A DNA stretch of 64,000 nt from CAVWXT01 sp963759115. Its GTDB lineage: Bacteria > Planctomycetota > Planctomycetia > Pirellulales > Thermoguttaceae. The stretch's first letter is position 1, and every line of letters starts with the position of its first letter. The notes under the pieces are model-generated. The model did no database searches. It saw nothing but the letters and a program-made list of their open reading frames with translations, and was not told where the DNA came from. The stretch lies in the NCBI GenBank assembly GCA_963759115.1, contig CAVWXT010000001.1:62001-126000 (forward strand). Reading direction: 5' to 3'. The position numbers and the translations under genes were made by a program. Below, in pieces: positions 22,369 to 33,698 of this stretch.

Positions 22369-22475
22369 ACGCACGGACGCTTGCATCGCCTCGACCGAGC
22401 GATTAGATTGACGGCTGATCGTCGTACCTGCCGTTCAACGGGCACTCCGCACCATCAGGATCAGGAGAAACGACC

Positions 22476-23570
22476 ATGCGGTTGACGTTCACAGCTTTGT
22501 CGGCTGTGCTCGTGCTGGCGGCGGGCGCTGGGCGAGCGGCGGAGCCCGGCGGCTCAGGCACGAGCCTTGTCGACGTGGCGAAGGCCCAGAAAGACACGCC
22601 GCCTCGCAAGGTCATCGTGGGCACCACCCTCCAGTCGTTCTGGGGCGAGTATCCCGGGCTCGACAAGCGCCTGGCGCAGGTTGCCGCGCTGGTGGACGAG
22701 ACGGCCGCCGCGGCCCAGAAGAAGTACGGACGCGGCCCGGACCTGGTGGCGCTGCCGGAGAACGCCGTCACCGGGGAACGCGGCGGGAAGGCCGTCGACC
22801 GCTCCGTCCCCTATCAGGGCAAGGTGCAGGACGTGTTTGCCGCCTTGGCCCGCAGGCACAAATGCTACGTGCTGGTGCCCATGGAATTGCTGGAAGACGC
22901 CGGGACGGGCCTCTGCTCCAACGCCTGCGTGGTGGTCGGCCGCCAGGGCCAGACCGTGGGCATCTACCGCAAGATGTTTCCCGCCGTGCAGCACGGCGGC
23001 GACAGTCTGGAGGGCGGCATGACCCCGGGGGCCGATGCCCCGGTCTTCGACTGCGACTTCGGCAAGCTGGGCGTGCAAATCTGCTTCGACATCGAGTTCG
23101 ATCAGGGTTGGGACGAACTGGCCCGCAAAGGCGCGGAGCTGATCGTCTGGAGCACGCAGTCGCCGCAGACCACGCACCCCGCGGCCCGCGCCATGAAGAA
23201 CCGCTGCTACATCGTCTCCAGCAACTGGCGGAACAACTCGACCCTCTTCGAGCCCACGGGCAAGATCGTTGCGCAGATCAAGCCGCCGCAGCGGGTGCTC
23301 ATCGAGGAGATCGACCTGAGCTACATGATTTTGCCCTGGGCCCGGCACCTGAAGAACGGCGCGGCGCTTAAGGAGAAATATGGCGACAAGGTAGGGTTCC
23401 GCTACTACGAGGACGAGGACTGCGGCTTCTTCTGGTCGAACGACCCCAAGGTAACCATCGGCGAGATGGCCCGGTCCATCAACATGGTGGACTGGTCGGA
23501 GGAGCACGCCCGCCTCGAGGATCTCTTCCTGCGGGTGCGGTCCGGGAAGAAGACCGAATCCGGACGATAG
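22476..23570 (+). CDS. Secreted carbon-nitrogen hydrolase (nitrilase superfamily)
   Basis: This is a nitrilase-superfamily amidase with an export signal (MRLTFTALSAVLVLAAGAGRA). The catalytic triad is visible: Glu in LPENAVTGE, Lys in YRKMFPAVQ and Cys in VQICFDIEFDQ. The 364-residue frame is intact. The C-terminal extension (after SSNWRNNSTLFEPTGK) is longer than in minimal family members. The natural amide or nitrile substrate is not evident. It follows the cyanophycin transporter genes on the same strand after a 107-base gap, so a link to nitrogen scavenging is possible but only inferred. Confidence 0.88.
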   Translation: MRLTFTALSAVLVLAAGAGRAAEPGGSGTSLVDVAKAQKDTPPRKVIVGTTLQSFWGEYPGLDKRLAQVAALVDETAAAAQKKYGRGPDLVALPENAVTGERGGKAVDRSVPYQGKVQDVFAALARRHKCYVLVPMELLEDAGTGLCSNACVVVGRQGQTVGIYRKMFPAVQHGGDSLEGGMTPGADAPVFDCDFGKLGVQICFDIEFDQGWDELARKGAELIVWSTQSPQTTHPAARAMKNRCYIVSSNWRNNSTLFEPTGKIVAQIKPPQRVLIEEIDLSYMILPWARHLKNGAALKEKYGDKVGFRYYEDEDCGFFWSNDPKVTIGEMARSINMVDWSEEHARLEDLFLRVRSGKKTESGR

Positions 23571-23685
23571 CACCACCGCATTCCTCGCGTGGCTCGATTG
23601 GCATGGGTTGTAGGTGCCCAATTCTCTGGCTGGCAATTGGCCACCTCCTCCCCTATAATGGCGGTTCCCTTGAGGTTCTCTTGCC

Positions 23686-26600
23686 GTGCCCATCGAAGCC
23701 AAGCCGCTATTCCGCCCCGACGTTCTTCGCGACACGTTGCGTATCCTACACACATCGAAGAACTGGCACGATTTCCAGGCCAAACTCAAGCCGTTGCCCC
23801 CCAAGCAGCAGGGCGACTGTTTTGAACTCCTGACGGCCTATTACCTTCAGCTTGATCCGACGTACAAGACGAAACTGAAGCATGTTTGGTTTGTCAAAGA
23901 GGTACCGCCGGAAACCAGACGACACCTTAACCTGCCTGACAGCGATGAAGGAATCGACCTTGTTGCGGAAACGAAGGAGGGCGAGTACTGGGCGATACAG
24001 TGCAAATACCGCACGGATGAAACGGGGTCTTTAAGTCGTCGAGAACTGAGCACCTTTACCGACTTGGCTTTCGGCATCTGCAAGAACATCTCGCTTGCGC
24101 TTGTCTGCACGACCACCGACCGATTTAGTCACAAACTAAAGCTCCACGGAGACCGGCTTGAGTTCTGCGTGGGGGACGTGTGGCGTGCCCTCGGTCCCGA
24201 TTTCTTTCGGCGGCTTCATCGTTTACTTGGGGGACAGACCGTCCGAATCAAGCCCAAATGCCCGCGTAAGCACCAGCGGCGGGCCATCCGAAATGCCGTC
24301 AAGCATTTCGCCAAGGATCACAACGCACGTGGGAAGTTGATTTCGCCGTGTGCATCGGGCAAGAGTCTGACCGGGTACTGGATCGCCAAGGCGCTGAAAG
24401 CTCGCACCGTTTTGGTTGCCGTCCCCAGCCTTGCCTTAATCAAGCAATCGCTTGGCGTCTGGGCGACCGAGGCCGTGGCCAACCGGAGGCGTTTCAATTG
24501 GATTTGTGTTTGCAGTGATGAGGGCGTGGCACACACTGAACGCGACGATGCCGTGGTACTCGTGCAAGACCTCGGCGTTCGGGTCCATACCGAACCCGCC
24601 GAGATTGCAAACTGGCTCCGTGCGTCGAAACAGGGCACGTCAGTTGTCTTCACGACCTACCAGAGCGGCAGGGCGATTGCGGAAGCAGCCAAACTGGCGC
24701 GGACCACCTTCGATGTGGGAATCCTCGATGAATCCCACAACACTGTGGGCAAGAAAGGCAAATTGTTCAGCCACTTGCTCTACGACGAGAACGTCCGAAT
24801 CACAAAACGCATCTTTATGACCGCAACGGAGCGGCGGTACACGGGACAGGCTGAGCAGATAATCAGCATGGAGAATCCCGCGATTTACGGCAGCACATTT
24901 GAAATGCTTTCGTTCAAGGAGGCTGTGGAGTGCCAGCCCCCGATTTTGAGCGACTACCAGATTGTCACCGTCGCCGTGACCCGGAGCGAGGTAGCGAAAC
25001 TTATCGCCGAGAACCTGTTTGTCAAGCCGGACAGAGGCCATTGGTCCGACGATGTGGAAGCCGAGATGCTGGCCGCAGCCATTGCCCTGCGCAAGGCGAT
25101 CCAAAGACGGCCCATCAAACATGCGGTGTCCTTCCACAGCAGCATTGCGCGGGCCAGAGCGTTCCAAGCCATGCAGGATGCGTTCGGCGCGGCTTTTCCC
25201 ACCTACAAGACGTTGGATACGTTTCACGTTTCGGGGATGATGCCAACGGCAGTACGCAGCCGAACGATGGAGGAATTCGAGAACGCTGGGCGGGCGCTAA
25301 TCACGAATGCTCGGTGCCTCACCGAAGGCGTCGATGTACCAAACATTGATTGCGTTTTATTTGCCGACCCTCGGAGAAGCACCATAGATATCGTGCAGGC
25401 CGTAGGTCGGGCGTTGCGCACTGCCGAAGGAAAGAAGTGCGGGTACGTCGTAATTCCTGTACTCATTGACAGGGAAGGGAACAACGGGGAGGCATTCCAG
25501 CCGTCCAACTTCGATTCGGTGCTTCAGGTCTTGCGCGCCTTGGCGGCGAACGACGAGCGGATCGTTGAATACTTCCGCACCATCGCGGCGGGAAGGAAGA
25601 GAAGACCTTCCCATGCGCAGTTTGAAATCGAAATCCCTGATGGGTTGGTCATCGACACTGATAAGTTTATTTCCTCCATCGATCTTCGGTTCTGGTCTCG
25701 ACTGGCGAAGTTGTCGTGGCGACCATTTCCTGCGGCTCGTGAGTTCGTCCGGGAACTCGGCTTGCCAAACGGGAATGAATGGACAAAGTACTGCTCCGGC
25801 GAACTACCCGACTTCGATCCCAAGCCCGATGATATTCCGGCTGACCCCCGCTCAGTCTATGAACTCCAAGGATGGGTCAGCATGGGCGACTGGCTCGGAA
25901 CGGGGGCGGTGGCGAATCAGCTACGAGAGTCTATGCCATTTGCTAGGGCTCGTGCGTTCGCTCAGGGACTTGGCCTCCGTAACCGGGAGGAATGGAAAAG
26001 GTACTGCTCGGGCCAACTACGCGATTACGATGCCAAACCTGATGTTATTCCGGTTAATCCGTACGGTGTTTACGCAAATGATGGCTGGACGAGCTGGGGT
26101 GACTGGTTGGGAACGGGCACCGTGGCACCGTCGCTACGACAGTTCAGGCCGTTCAGAACAGCGCGTGCATTTGTTCGACGGCTTGGACTGCAAAGCAAGG
26201 TAGGGTGGAAACAGGTACTGTAAAGGAGAACTACCGGGCCGTGCTCCCAAACCGCAGGACATTCCGATTGATCCACAAGGGGCGTATAAGCATAAAGGGT
26301 GGGTCAGTTGGGGCGACTGGTTTGGGACCGGGATAGTGGCACCATCGCTACGGCAGTTTATGCCGTTCAAGAAGGCGCGTGCATTTGTCCGCCGACTTGG
26401 CCTAAAAAACAGAGCCGAGTGGAACAAGTATTGTCGTGGCGAAGCACGCGGCAACGGGCAAAAACCCGACGACATTCCTGCCGTCCCCTCCATCAGCTAC
26501 AAGGGCGGCGGTTGGATCGGTTGGGGCGACTGGCTCGGAACGGGTGCAGTGGCAGCACAGTTGCGACAGTACAGGCCGTTTGCGGACGCTCGCGAGTACG

Positions 26601-27474
26601 TTCGGCAGCTTGGGCTGCGAAGCTTCGGGGAATGGAAGAAGTATTGTAAGGGTAAACTACCCAGCCACAAGCCTAAACCCGATGATATTCCGGCCAATCC
26701 ATATCAGACTTACAAGGACAAAGGCTGGACAAGTTTGGGCGACTGGCTGGGAACCGGAACGGTCGCCCCATTTCTCCGGCAGTTTAGGCCGTTCAAGTCG
26801 CGCGCGCGTTCGTTCGACAACTACGCCTAGAAAATCAGGCGGAATGGCGAAGGTACTGCAAGGGCGAAATGCCCGACAAGGGAAAGAAGCCAGACGACAT
26901 TCCTGGGGACCCATACGGCCATTACAAGGACGATGGATGGATCAATTGGGGTGACTGGTTTGGAACTGGCTCGGTGGCACCGTCGCTGCGGGAGTTTCAG
27001 CCGTTCAAGAAGGCTCGTGCGTTTATCCGCCGACTCGGCTTACGAAACCAGGAGGAGTGGAAAGGCTACTGCAAGGGCACGTTGCCCGGCAAGGGCAGGA
27101 AACCCGATGATATTCCGGTTGCCCCGAATGTTTCGTACAAGGATGAAGGTTGGGCCAGTTGGGGCGATTGGCTCGGTACGGGGACGGTAGCCAACCAGTT
27201 GCGTAAGTTCCGACCGTTCAGGAAGGCGCGTGCATTCGTCCGAAGCCTCGACCTACGAAGCCGCCAGGAGTGGCAGAGCTATTGCAAAGGTGAAATGCGT
27301 GGCAAAGGTAACAACCCCGACGATATTCCCACGAATCCCTGGAACGTCTACAAGAACGATGGCTGGACAAGTTTGGGTGACTGGCTGGGCACGGGCAGAG
27401 TGGCACCGCAGTTACAGGCGCGTCGCACTGGCTCGACCAGTGTTCGCCAGGGTCAGCATAACGGAGAAACCTAA
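23686..27474 (+). CDS. Mrr-like nuclease / SF2 helicase with eight C-terminal repeats (two frame breaks)
   Basis: This is a roughly 1262-residue protein in three parts. Residues 40-130 form a PD-(D/E)xK nuclease with GIDLVAE (Asp91) and the QCK motif (residues 105-107), typical of Mrr-type restriction domains. Residues 195-590 are a superfamily 2 helicase: motif I PCASGKS (GKS 225-227), DESH (348-351), TAT (379-381), EGVDVP (547-552) and QAVGRALR (571-578). From about residue 680 there are eight 71-residue repeats ending in GWxSWGDWLGTG, resembling the phage-integrase repeat (INT_rpt) or helicase-associated domains and probably binding DNA. Frame breaks near 26213 (one extra base) and 26800 (one missing) fall inside repeats 3 and 6. 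A role in phage defence is inferred from architecture and the adjacent toxin-antitoxin pair. Confidence 0.88.
25723..27420 (+). repeat. Eight-unit 213-bp coding repeat array
   Basis: Units begin with the codons for PF at 25723, 25936, 26149, 26363, 26576, 26789, 27001 and 27214. The spacing is exactly 213 bases except for 214 (unit 3) and 212 (unit 6). Those two deviations coincide with the two frame breaks in the gene. The units have diverged at the DNA level but keep the protein consensus ARAFVRxLGL, EWxxYCKG, KPDDIP and GWxSWGDWLGTG. Confidence 0.9.
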
Positions 27475-27603
27475 GCACTTCATCGAAGCAGGGAGGCCGT
27501 GCCGGATGGCGCCCCTCTGCACGTAGCGTTAAACCATAGTTGTCTCTTGCGTCGAAGTTTGGGCGATTCGGTACGAAATGTATTGATCGAGGAGGACAGG
27601 AAA

Positions 27604-27834
27604 ATGGTCTATCGCGGCATTGTGAAGAACGGAGTCGTCGTATTACGCGAGGGAGCCAACTTGTCGGATGGCACGGAGGTGCGCGTCGAGCCAGTCGCGC
27701 GTAGTGAAAGTGTGTCGGGCGAAGGGCCGACGCTGGTCGAACAGTTTGGCGACGTGGTTGGAACCGTGCCCGAACTGCCGCCCGACATGGCTGAACATCA
27801 CGACCACTACCTGCACGGAGCGCCCAAGCCATGA
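27604..27834 (+). CDS. AF2212/DUF104-type antitoxin
   Basis: A 76-residue protein with MVYRGIVKNGVVVLREG...LSDGTEVRV matches the short beta-strand N-terminus of AF2212-like (DUF104) antitoxins that pair with PIN-domain toxins. ATG 27604 is preceded by the strong ribosome-binding site GAGGAGGACAGG. Its end overlaps the toxin start by 4 bases (ATGA), so the two are translationally coupled. The acidic C-terminal half probably binds the toxin. Confidence 0.85.
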   Translation: MVYRGIVKNGVVVLREGANLSDGTEVRVEPVARSESVSGEGPTLVEQFGDVVGTVPELPPDMAEHHDHYLHGAPKP

Positions 27835-28232
27835 ATGGCGTTTTCGCCGACTCGTACTTCTTCTTCGCGATCCTCAATCCGCACGACGCCGCCCACGCGA
27901 AGGCGATCGACTTTGGCCGCCAACACCGCGGGCCGCTGGTGACAACGGCCTGGGTGTTGACTGAGGTGGCCGACGGGTTGGCCACCACACCTCGCCGTCC
28001 GGCCTTTCGCCAGGTGTTACAGGACCTGGAGTCCAACAAGGCGAACCTGCTCGTGCCCGCCAATGTTGAAACGTTCGAGAAAGGAGTAGAACTCTACCAT
28101 GCGCGGTCTGATAAGCAGTGGTCGTTGACTGACTGTATTTCCTTCGTCGTAATGTCGGAAGAAGAGATTACCGACGCCCTGACCGGCGACCATCATTTCG
28201 AGCAGGCAGGTTTCACCGCCCTCTTGAAGTGA
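27831..28232 (+). CDS. PIN-domain toxin (VapC-like ribonuclease)
   Basis: A 133-residue PIN-domain protein, expected to be a magnesium-dependent RNase toxin. The four acidic active-site residues can be placed: Asp in VFADSYFF, Glu in VLTEVADGL, Asp in SLTDCISF and Asp in LTGDHHFEQAGF. It is coupled to the antitoxin gene by a 4-base overlap and is followed by a hairpin terminator. The pair lies 130 bases downstream of the nuclease-helicase gene, so the region may be a small defence or stability island. Confidence 0.9.
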   Translation: MNGVFADSYFFFAILNPHDAAHAKAIDFGRQHRGPLVTTAWVLTEVADGLATTPRRPAFRQVLQDLESNKANLLVPANVETFEKGVELYHARSDKQWSLTDCISFVVMSEEEITDALTGDHHFEQAGFTALLK

Positions 28233-28339
28233 GAGCGATGCCATACCCACGGCCCACTTCTTGACCTTGAAACCCCACCACGGCGCGTTAGGATATCGGC
28301 TACCAGGCGGCCGCACCGCGCAGGGATCGGCTGCCTGGG

Positions 28340-28366
28340 GCTCTGTCAAAACATCTTTGACAGAGC
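28340..28366 (+). terminator. Hairpin terminator after the toxin-antitoxin genes
   Basis: A perfect 11-bp stem (GCTCTGTCAAA / TTTGACAGAGC) with a 5-base loop is followed by ACTTTTC. It lies about 110 bases after the toxin stop and before the next gene, fitting an intrinsic terminator, although the T-run is short. Confidence 0.6.
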
Positions 28367-28433
28367 ACTTTTCACCGTTGCCACACAGTATACCTCACGA
28401 CGACCGGATTTTAACCCCCCAACGGAACCTACC

Positions 28434-30919
28434 ATGTTGACAACCCTCACACTCATCTCGGCGGCACTCGCACTGGCGGCGGGGCCGGATCAAGCGCTAC
28501 AACCTTGGGCCGCGAAGGCCCAGCCCACCGACGTCGCCAAACGCCACGTCGAGGAGATCGCCGCCGGGCAGCACAAGTACACCGTCACCCACGGCGGCAC
28601 GATGGATGGCGCGAACTGCCGCGGCCCGATGGGGTGCGGAATCAACCGGGAAGGCGCCATCGAACAGACCTGGCAGTCCAACCGCGCAGTGCGGATGGAA
28701 AACGTGGGCCAGTCCGACGTGGTCAACCCCTGGCTCTCCAACGGACGCAACAACTTCCGCAACCTGGACGAGATCGTGGCCGCGGCCGTCAGCCCGGGCA
28801 TGAGCGACAAGGAGAAGGCCCATGCCCTCTGGTTCCAGCAAATCCGCCAGCGCTTCCACCGCTCGGGCGACGGCGACCTCGGCGACCCCGTGCGGGTCTA
28901 CAACGTCTACGGGCACAACCCGTGCGGCAGCGATGCCATCATGATGGGCGGACTGTGGCGCAAGGTGGGACTGAAAGGCGCGCCCGTCCGGCTGGTGAGT
29001 CACGCCATCGCTCAAGTCTCTTACGATGGCGGCTGGCACGTGATGGACGGCGACCTGGACGGCATCTTCCTGCTGCGCGACAACGAAACCTTGGCCAGCG
29101 ACCGGGATATCGCGCGGGACCACGACCTAGTCAAGCGGGCGCACACCTATGGCATCTTGGTGGGCGACGGCCGAGGGGCGGACGAGAAATACGCGTCCAT
29201 GTTCGTCAGCGACGACGAGATCAAGGGGGATCGCCGCTGCAAAGAGGACACCACGATGGACATGACTCTTCGCCCCGGCGAGGCGCTGGTCTGGCGCTGG
29301 GGACACCTCGACCCGGCCAAGTACATGTTCGGCACGTACGGCAAGTCCCAGCCTGACTATCCCGACACCGTCTGCAACGGCCTGTGGGAGTATCGCCCGG
29401 ACTTCACGAAAGACTTCTGGAAGAAAGGCGCGGCCAGCGTCGAGAACGTCAAGTCTGGTCCGGAGGGGTTAAGCGCGGACGAGGGCAAGACCGGCACGAT
29501 CGTTTGGTTGACGCGCAGTCCTTACGTTTTCGTGGGCGGGAGGCTCGAAGCAGAAGGCAGCGGCGCCGCGTTTGCCGTCTCCCTCGACGGCAAAAAATGG
29601 GAGGACGTGAAAGGACAGAATCTCGACAAGTTCTTTCCGTCGGAAGGCCAGCCGCGCTACCAGTACCAGCTCCGCTGCCAACTCAAGGGCGGGGCCAAAC
29701 TCCAGCGGCTGGCGATCATCAATGACCTGCAAATGGCCCTGCTGGCGCTGCCCGAGATGACCATCGGGCAGAACGCCTTCACCTACACCGACAAGTCGCC
29801 GGGAGAGCGGAAGGTGAGCATTACGCACGAGTGGGTGGAACGCTCGACGAACCGGCCGCCGGAGGCCCCGCCGAGCCCCGTCTCCCCCAGCGACGGCGGC
29901 GAGTCCAGCGGCACCGACGTCGTCTTCCAGTGGAATGCCGCCAAGGATCCCGACGGCGACAAGATCGCCGACTACCACTTTGAGCTTGCCGATCGGGCCG
30001 ATATGAAGTGGCCGCTCTCGATGAGCTTCGACAAGCTCATCTCCCGGACTGCCGACAAGGGCAAGTCGCAATACACGCTGCCGTATCTCGGCCTGCTGAC
30101 GCCCGACAAGCAGTATTACTGGCACGTGCGGGCCAAGTGCGACAAGGGGGTCTGGGGGCCGTGGAGCAAGACTTGGAGCTTCACGCCGCGCGGGCCGAGC
30201 TATCCCCTGGAGGTTGCCTTGCAGTACGACCAGGTCAGCGGCGCGGGGACCCTCAAGTGGAAGCCCAACCCGGTCGGCCGGCAGCCGGCGAAGTATCGGG
30301 TCTATGGCAGCGACGAGAAGGGCTTCTCCGTCAGCGACGTGCCGTACAAAGTCAACGTCGGCACATCCAAGGAATTGCCCTCGCAGTTTTCGGCGAACTT
30401 CATCGCCGAAACGGCCGCCACGGCGTTGGCCGTGCTCGGCGCTCAGGTCGAATTGCCCAATGCCAACAAGACCTACTATCGCGTTGTGGCCGTCGACCAG
30501 CAGGGGAAACGGAGCGGGCCTTCCGACTATGCCGCCGCGCCGCGCCGGTGATCTACAACAAACCGGTGGTGGCGGGCAAGGTCGGCGGCGAGTATCGCTA
30601 CCAGGTCTCTGCCAATCGCTCCCTCGGGGACCTGCGAATGCGAAGCCCGGAGATCGCGAACTTCTGGGACGTCGAGAAGCCACAGTTTGCCTTGGAGCAG
30701 GGGCCCAAGTGGCTCAAGCTCGATGCGGCCACCGGTATGCTCACAGGCACGCCCGACGCACCGGGGAAGTTCGAGGTGACGATAACTTCCACCATCGATC
30801 GTAAGGTGCGTAAACTCGACAACGCCAAGCTTGGCTGGGGACAGGAAGCGGTGGTCTCTCAATCGACGGAGCACGTCGGCAGCTCCACCCAGCGGTTTGT
30901 GATCGAAGTCAATCCGTAG
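28434..30919 (+). CDS. Secreted protein with FN3-like and putative Ig domains (one frame break)
   Basis: An exported protein of about 828 residues. It has a signal peptide (MLTTLTLISAALALAAG), a roughly 350-residue N-terminal module with conserved CGSDAIMMGGLWRKVGL and GGWHVMDGDLDG that recalls transglutaminase-like folds (the Cys and His/Asp order fits, but this is tentative), a fibronectin type III-like segment (SSGTDVVFQWNAAKDPDGD; YYWHVRAKCDKGVWGPWSK) and a C-terminal putative Ig domain (KLDAATGMLTGTPDAPGKF). The frame breaks near 30545, where one base is missing, and the Ig domain continues in the next frame to the stop at 30919. It probably acts outside the cytoplasm on polysaccharide or surface material. 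Substrate is unknown. Confidence 0.75.
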
Positions 30920-30942
30920 TGCTCCGCCAGCCCGAGACTGTT

Positions 30943-31007
30943 GGGTGCCACGGGCAGCTTGTCTGCCCGTGTCTCCTGCACGGGCAGACAAGCTGCCCGC
31001 GGCACCC
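30943..31007. repeat. Dispersed-type palindrome (family 5)
   Basis: Arms of 29 bp (30943-30971 and 30979-31007) with one mismatch surround a 7-base loop. The core is GGGCAGCTTGTCTGCCC. It lies in the 320-base gap after the Ig-domain gene. The rest of that gap shows no gene and probably carries the promoter of the DUF11 gene. Confidence 0.75.
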
Positions 31008-31240
31008 GCCCCGACATTTCACGTTGGTCAGGCCAGTAATAGGCGTCTGATCGCGGCACATCTTGCCCATCCGCCGCATCTTATCGTGCCGCCGCATGGT
31101 AACGCGGCCCGCAGATTTGCGCATTCTGCCTTTTCGGACAATTCCGCAAAGTTGGCTAAACCGGAAAAATCGTCCCAACCGATACCACCGGACGGTACTG
31201 TGATAAGAGACGCTGCCTTCTTGAACTGGCTGGGACAACT

Positions 31241-33630
31241 ATGTTGGTAAGAAAGCTGGTCATCGTTCTTCTAACGCTGGGGGTTGCGGGAATCGCAAGC
31301 CAGTCGCTTGCCCAAAGTGCCCCCGAGCAGGATAAGACCTTCCTCAATCGCTTGGATGATTTCGGCAAGTCCATCTTTGGTGGGCGGTCGTCCGAAAAAG
31401 CCAAGGACAAGGATTCCGAACAACCGAAGCCGGAATCTCGCCCCGTGCCTCGCAAGCCGTCGGCGACGCTGACGCAGGACAACATCGACACGCGGGGCGC
31501 TTCCAGCAGCCGTGCAGGCAGCATTCTCGCGGCGCCCGGCGCCGGCGGCCAACGCACCTCGATCGGAGACACGTCGGCCGCGGGCAATTCAGCGTATTAC
31601 CCTGACAACGCGGTCTTATTGGCTCCTCGCGCAGCCGATGGCATGCCCACGGTGGTTCGGCGTCCCTTGAGCAGCAGGTCGCTGTTGGACGACGACAACA
31701 TGCCCGAAGTATCGACAAAACAAACGCCCCTCGCTCCATCGCAGAAGACTGCCGGCGTCTCCACCGCCGCGTCGGACGATCTGCCCGAGATTTCCACCCG
31801 CGCAAGCCGGCGGTGCGACCGTTGTACGAGCGGCTGTCGGCGGCCCGGCAGTCGGTGTTTAGAGACGATGAACCGCGCCCCCAGCCGAATCTCCAGTCGG
31901 CACGGCCCGCCGATGCCACGACGATCAAAGCGCCGGCGGGTCTGGAGTCGGGCGTGCCGAAGGTGGCCGGGCGGCCCATCGTGGTGCAACGAGCGAAACC
32001 GGCAGCCGCCGCCGATGAGGCCATCGTCGCCGAACCGTCGCTCGGCCCGGCCGCCAGTTCGCTGACGCCGGCGCTGGAGAAGACGCCGGCCGCGAACAAT
32101 CCCGAGCCCGAGAGTCAGAGCGGCGTGCTCTTCGCCCGCAAAGGGCCCATCCTGAACGTAGAGACGGTCGGGCCGCGGCGGATCGCCGTCGGCAAGGAAT
32201 CGACCTACGAAGTGCGCATCGTGAACTCCGGGGAAGTGGCCGCGGAGGAGTTGGTGGTGGTCGTGTCGCTGCCCGAGTCGGCCAAGGTGGCCGGCACCGA
32301 GGCCAGCGCCGGCGCCGCTCAAGCCTCCATCGTGGGCCAGCCGGCCGGGACGGTGCAGTGGAAGTTGAGCCGTCTCGACGCCAGAGGGCATGAGCGGTTG
32401 TTGCTCAGAATCGTCCCCCATCAGAGCCGCTCATTCGATCTGGCCGTGCGCTGGGACACCAAGCCGGTCGCGTCCCAGGCGATGATCGAAGTGCAAGAAC
32501 CAAAGCTCCTGCTGCAGTTGGAGGGCCCGCACGAGGTCCTCTACGGAAAGAAGGAAATCTACCGGCTGAAGCTGACGAACACCGGAAACGGCGCTGCCGA
32601 AAACGTGACGATCATGCTGAAGACCGTGGGCACTGGCGACAACGTGCCAGCCGCCCACAAAGTCGGCACCTTGGCCGCCGGCGGCGAAAAAATGCTCGAC
32701 GTCGAGTTGACCGCCCGGCAAGCGGGGAACCTGGCGATCCAGGTGGAGGCCCAGGCCGACGGCGCTGGCGCCGAATTGTCGGAGAAGGTGATGGTGCGTC
32801 GCGCGGGCCTGAAAATCGATCTGGAAGGACCGAAAGTACAGTTCCTCGGCACGACGGCGACGTACGTCGTTCGCGTCCGCAATCCGGGCACGGCCCCGGC
32901 GCGGAACGTCAACCTTTCGTTCGCCTTGCCCCCCGGCGCCAAGTACGTCTCGGGGATCCAAGGCGCCCGAGTGGATGCCGCGGCGAACAAGGTGGAATGG
33001 ACTGTCGAGTCGATCGGTCCGGCCATGGAGCAGGTCGCGGCGTTGAAGTGCAGCCTGGCCACCTCCGGCGTCAACCACCTCGAGGTCAAGGTCGCGGCCG
33101 ACAACGATCTCAGCGCGTCGGTCGGAACCGTCACGCAGGTCGAGACCGTGGCCAACCTGGTGATGGACGTGAAGAGCCCCGAGGGGCCCGTGTCCGTGGG
33201 CGAGGAAGCCGCCTACGAGGTGCGGGTGCGCAATCGAGGCACGAAGCAGGCCGAGAGCGTCGAGGTGTTCGCCTATCTGTCGAACGGCATCGAGCCGACG
33301 TCAGCCGAGGGCGGCCCGAACCGCCTGGGACCGGGCCAGGTCATTTTCAGCCCCATCAAGTCGCTGGCCCCCGGCGCGGAGGCCGTCCTGAAGGTTCGCG
33401 CTCGGGCAGAGGTCGGCGGAAACCACGTCTTCCGGGCCGAAACCCACTGCAAGCCGCTAGGCGCCCGGCTGGTGAGCGAGGTCACGAACCTGTACTACAT
33501 CGACGCCTCCGCCGGTCAGCCGGCGACGGCGGGGCTTGCCGGCCAAGCAACCGCGGCGCCCGATACGATGCGCACGGTAACTCGCCCCGTTCAGGGCGAG
33601 CAGACGGTCGCGCCGCCGCGAAAAGAGTGA
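31241..33630 (+). CDS. Exported DUF11-repeat protein (one frame break)
   Basis: A roughly 796-residue cell-surface or periplasmic protein. The signal peptide is MLVRKLVIVLLTLGVAGIAS. A Pro/Ser/Ala-rich low-complexity region of about 250 residues follows, then four DUF11/CARDB-like beta-sandwich repeats recognisable by GKESTYEVRIVNSGEVAAEE, GKKEIYRLKLTNTGNGAAEN, GTTATYVVRVRNPGTAPARN and GEEAAYEVRVRNRGTKQAES. The frame breaks near 31805 inside the low-complexity part. Such proteins are abundant in Planctomycetes and are thought to be structural or adhesive. No enzymatic domain is visible. Confidence 0.85.
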
Positions 33631-33635
33631 GATCT

Positions 33636-33698
33636 GTAGGGTGCGTGAAACGCACCATTTCTTGGTGCAAGCGTCACGGTGCGTTTTAGATACCCTAC
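33636..33698. repeat. REP palindrome at the 3' side of RayT (copy 1)
   Basis: GTAGGGTGCGTGAAACGCAC pairs with GTGCGTTTTAGATACCCTAC. It abuts the stop codon of the RayT gene (33695). The same sequence family recurs at 34841-34901 and 62473-62697. Confidence 0.8.

Noticed and set aside
22476..23570. The secreted nitrilase as cyanophycin-degrading enzyme
   Set aside because: It has the Glu-Lys-Cys triad of nitrilases, not the Ser-type centre of cyanophycinase. A functional link is only positional.
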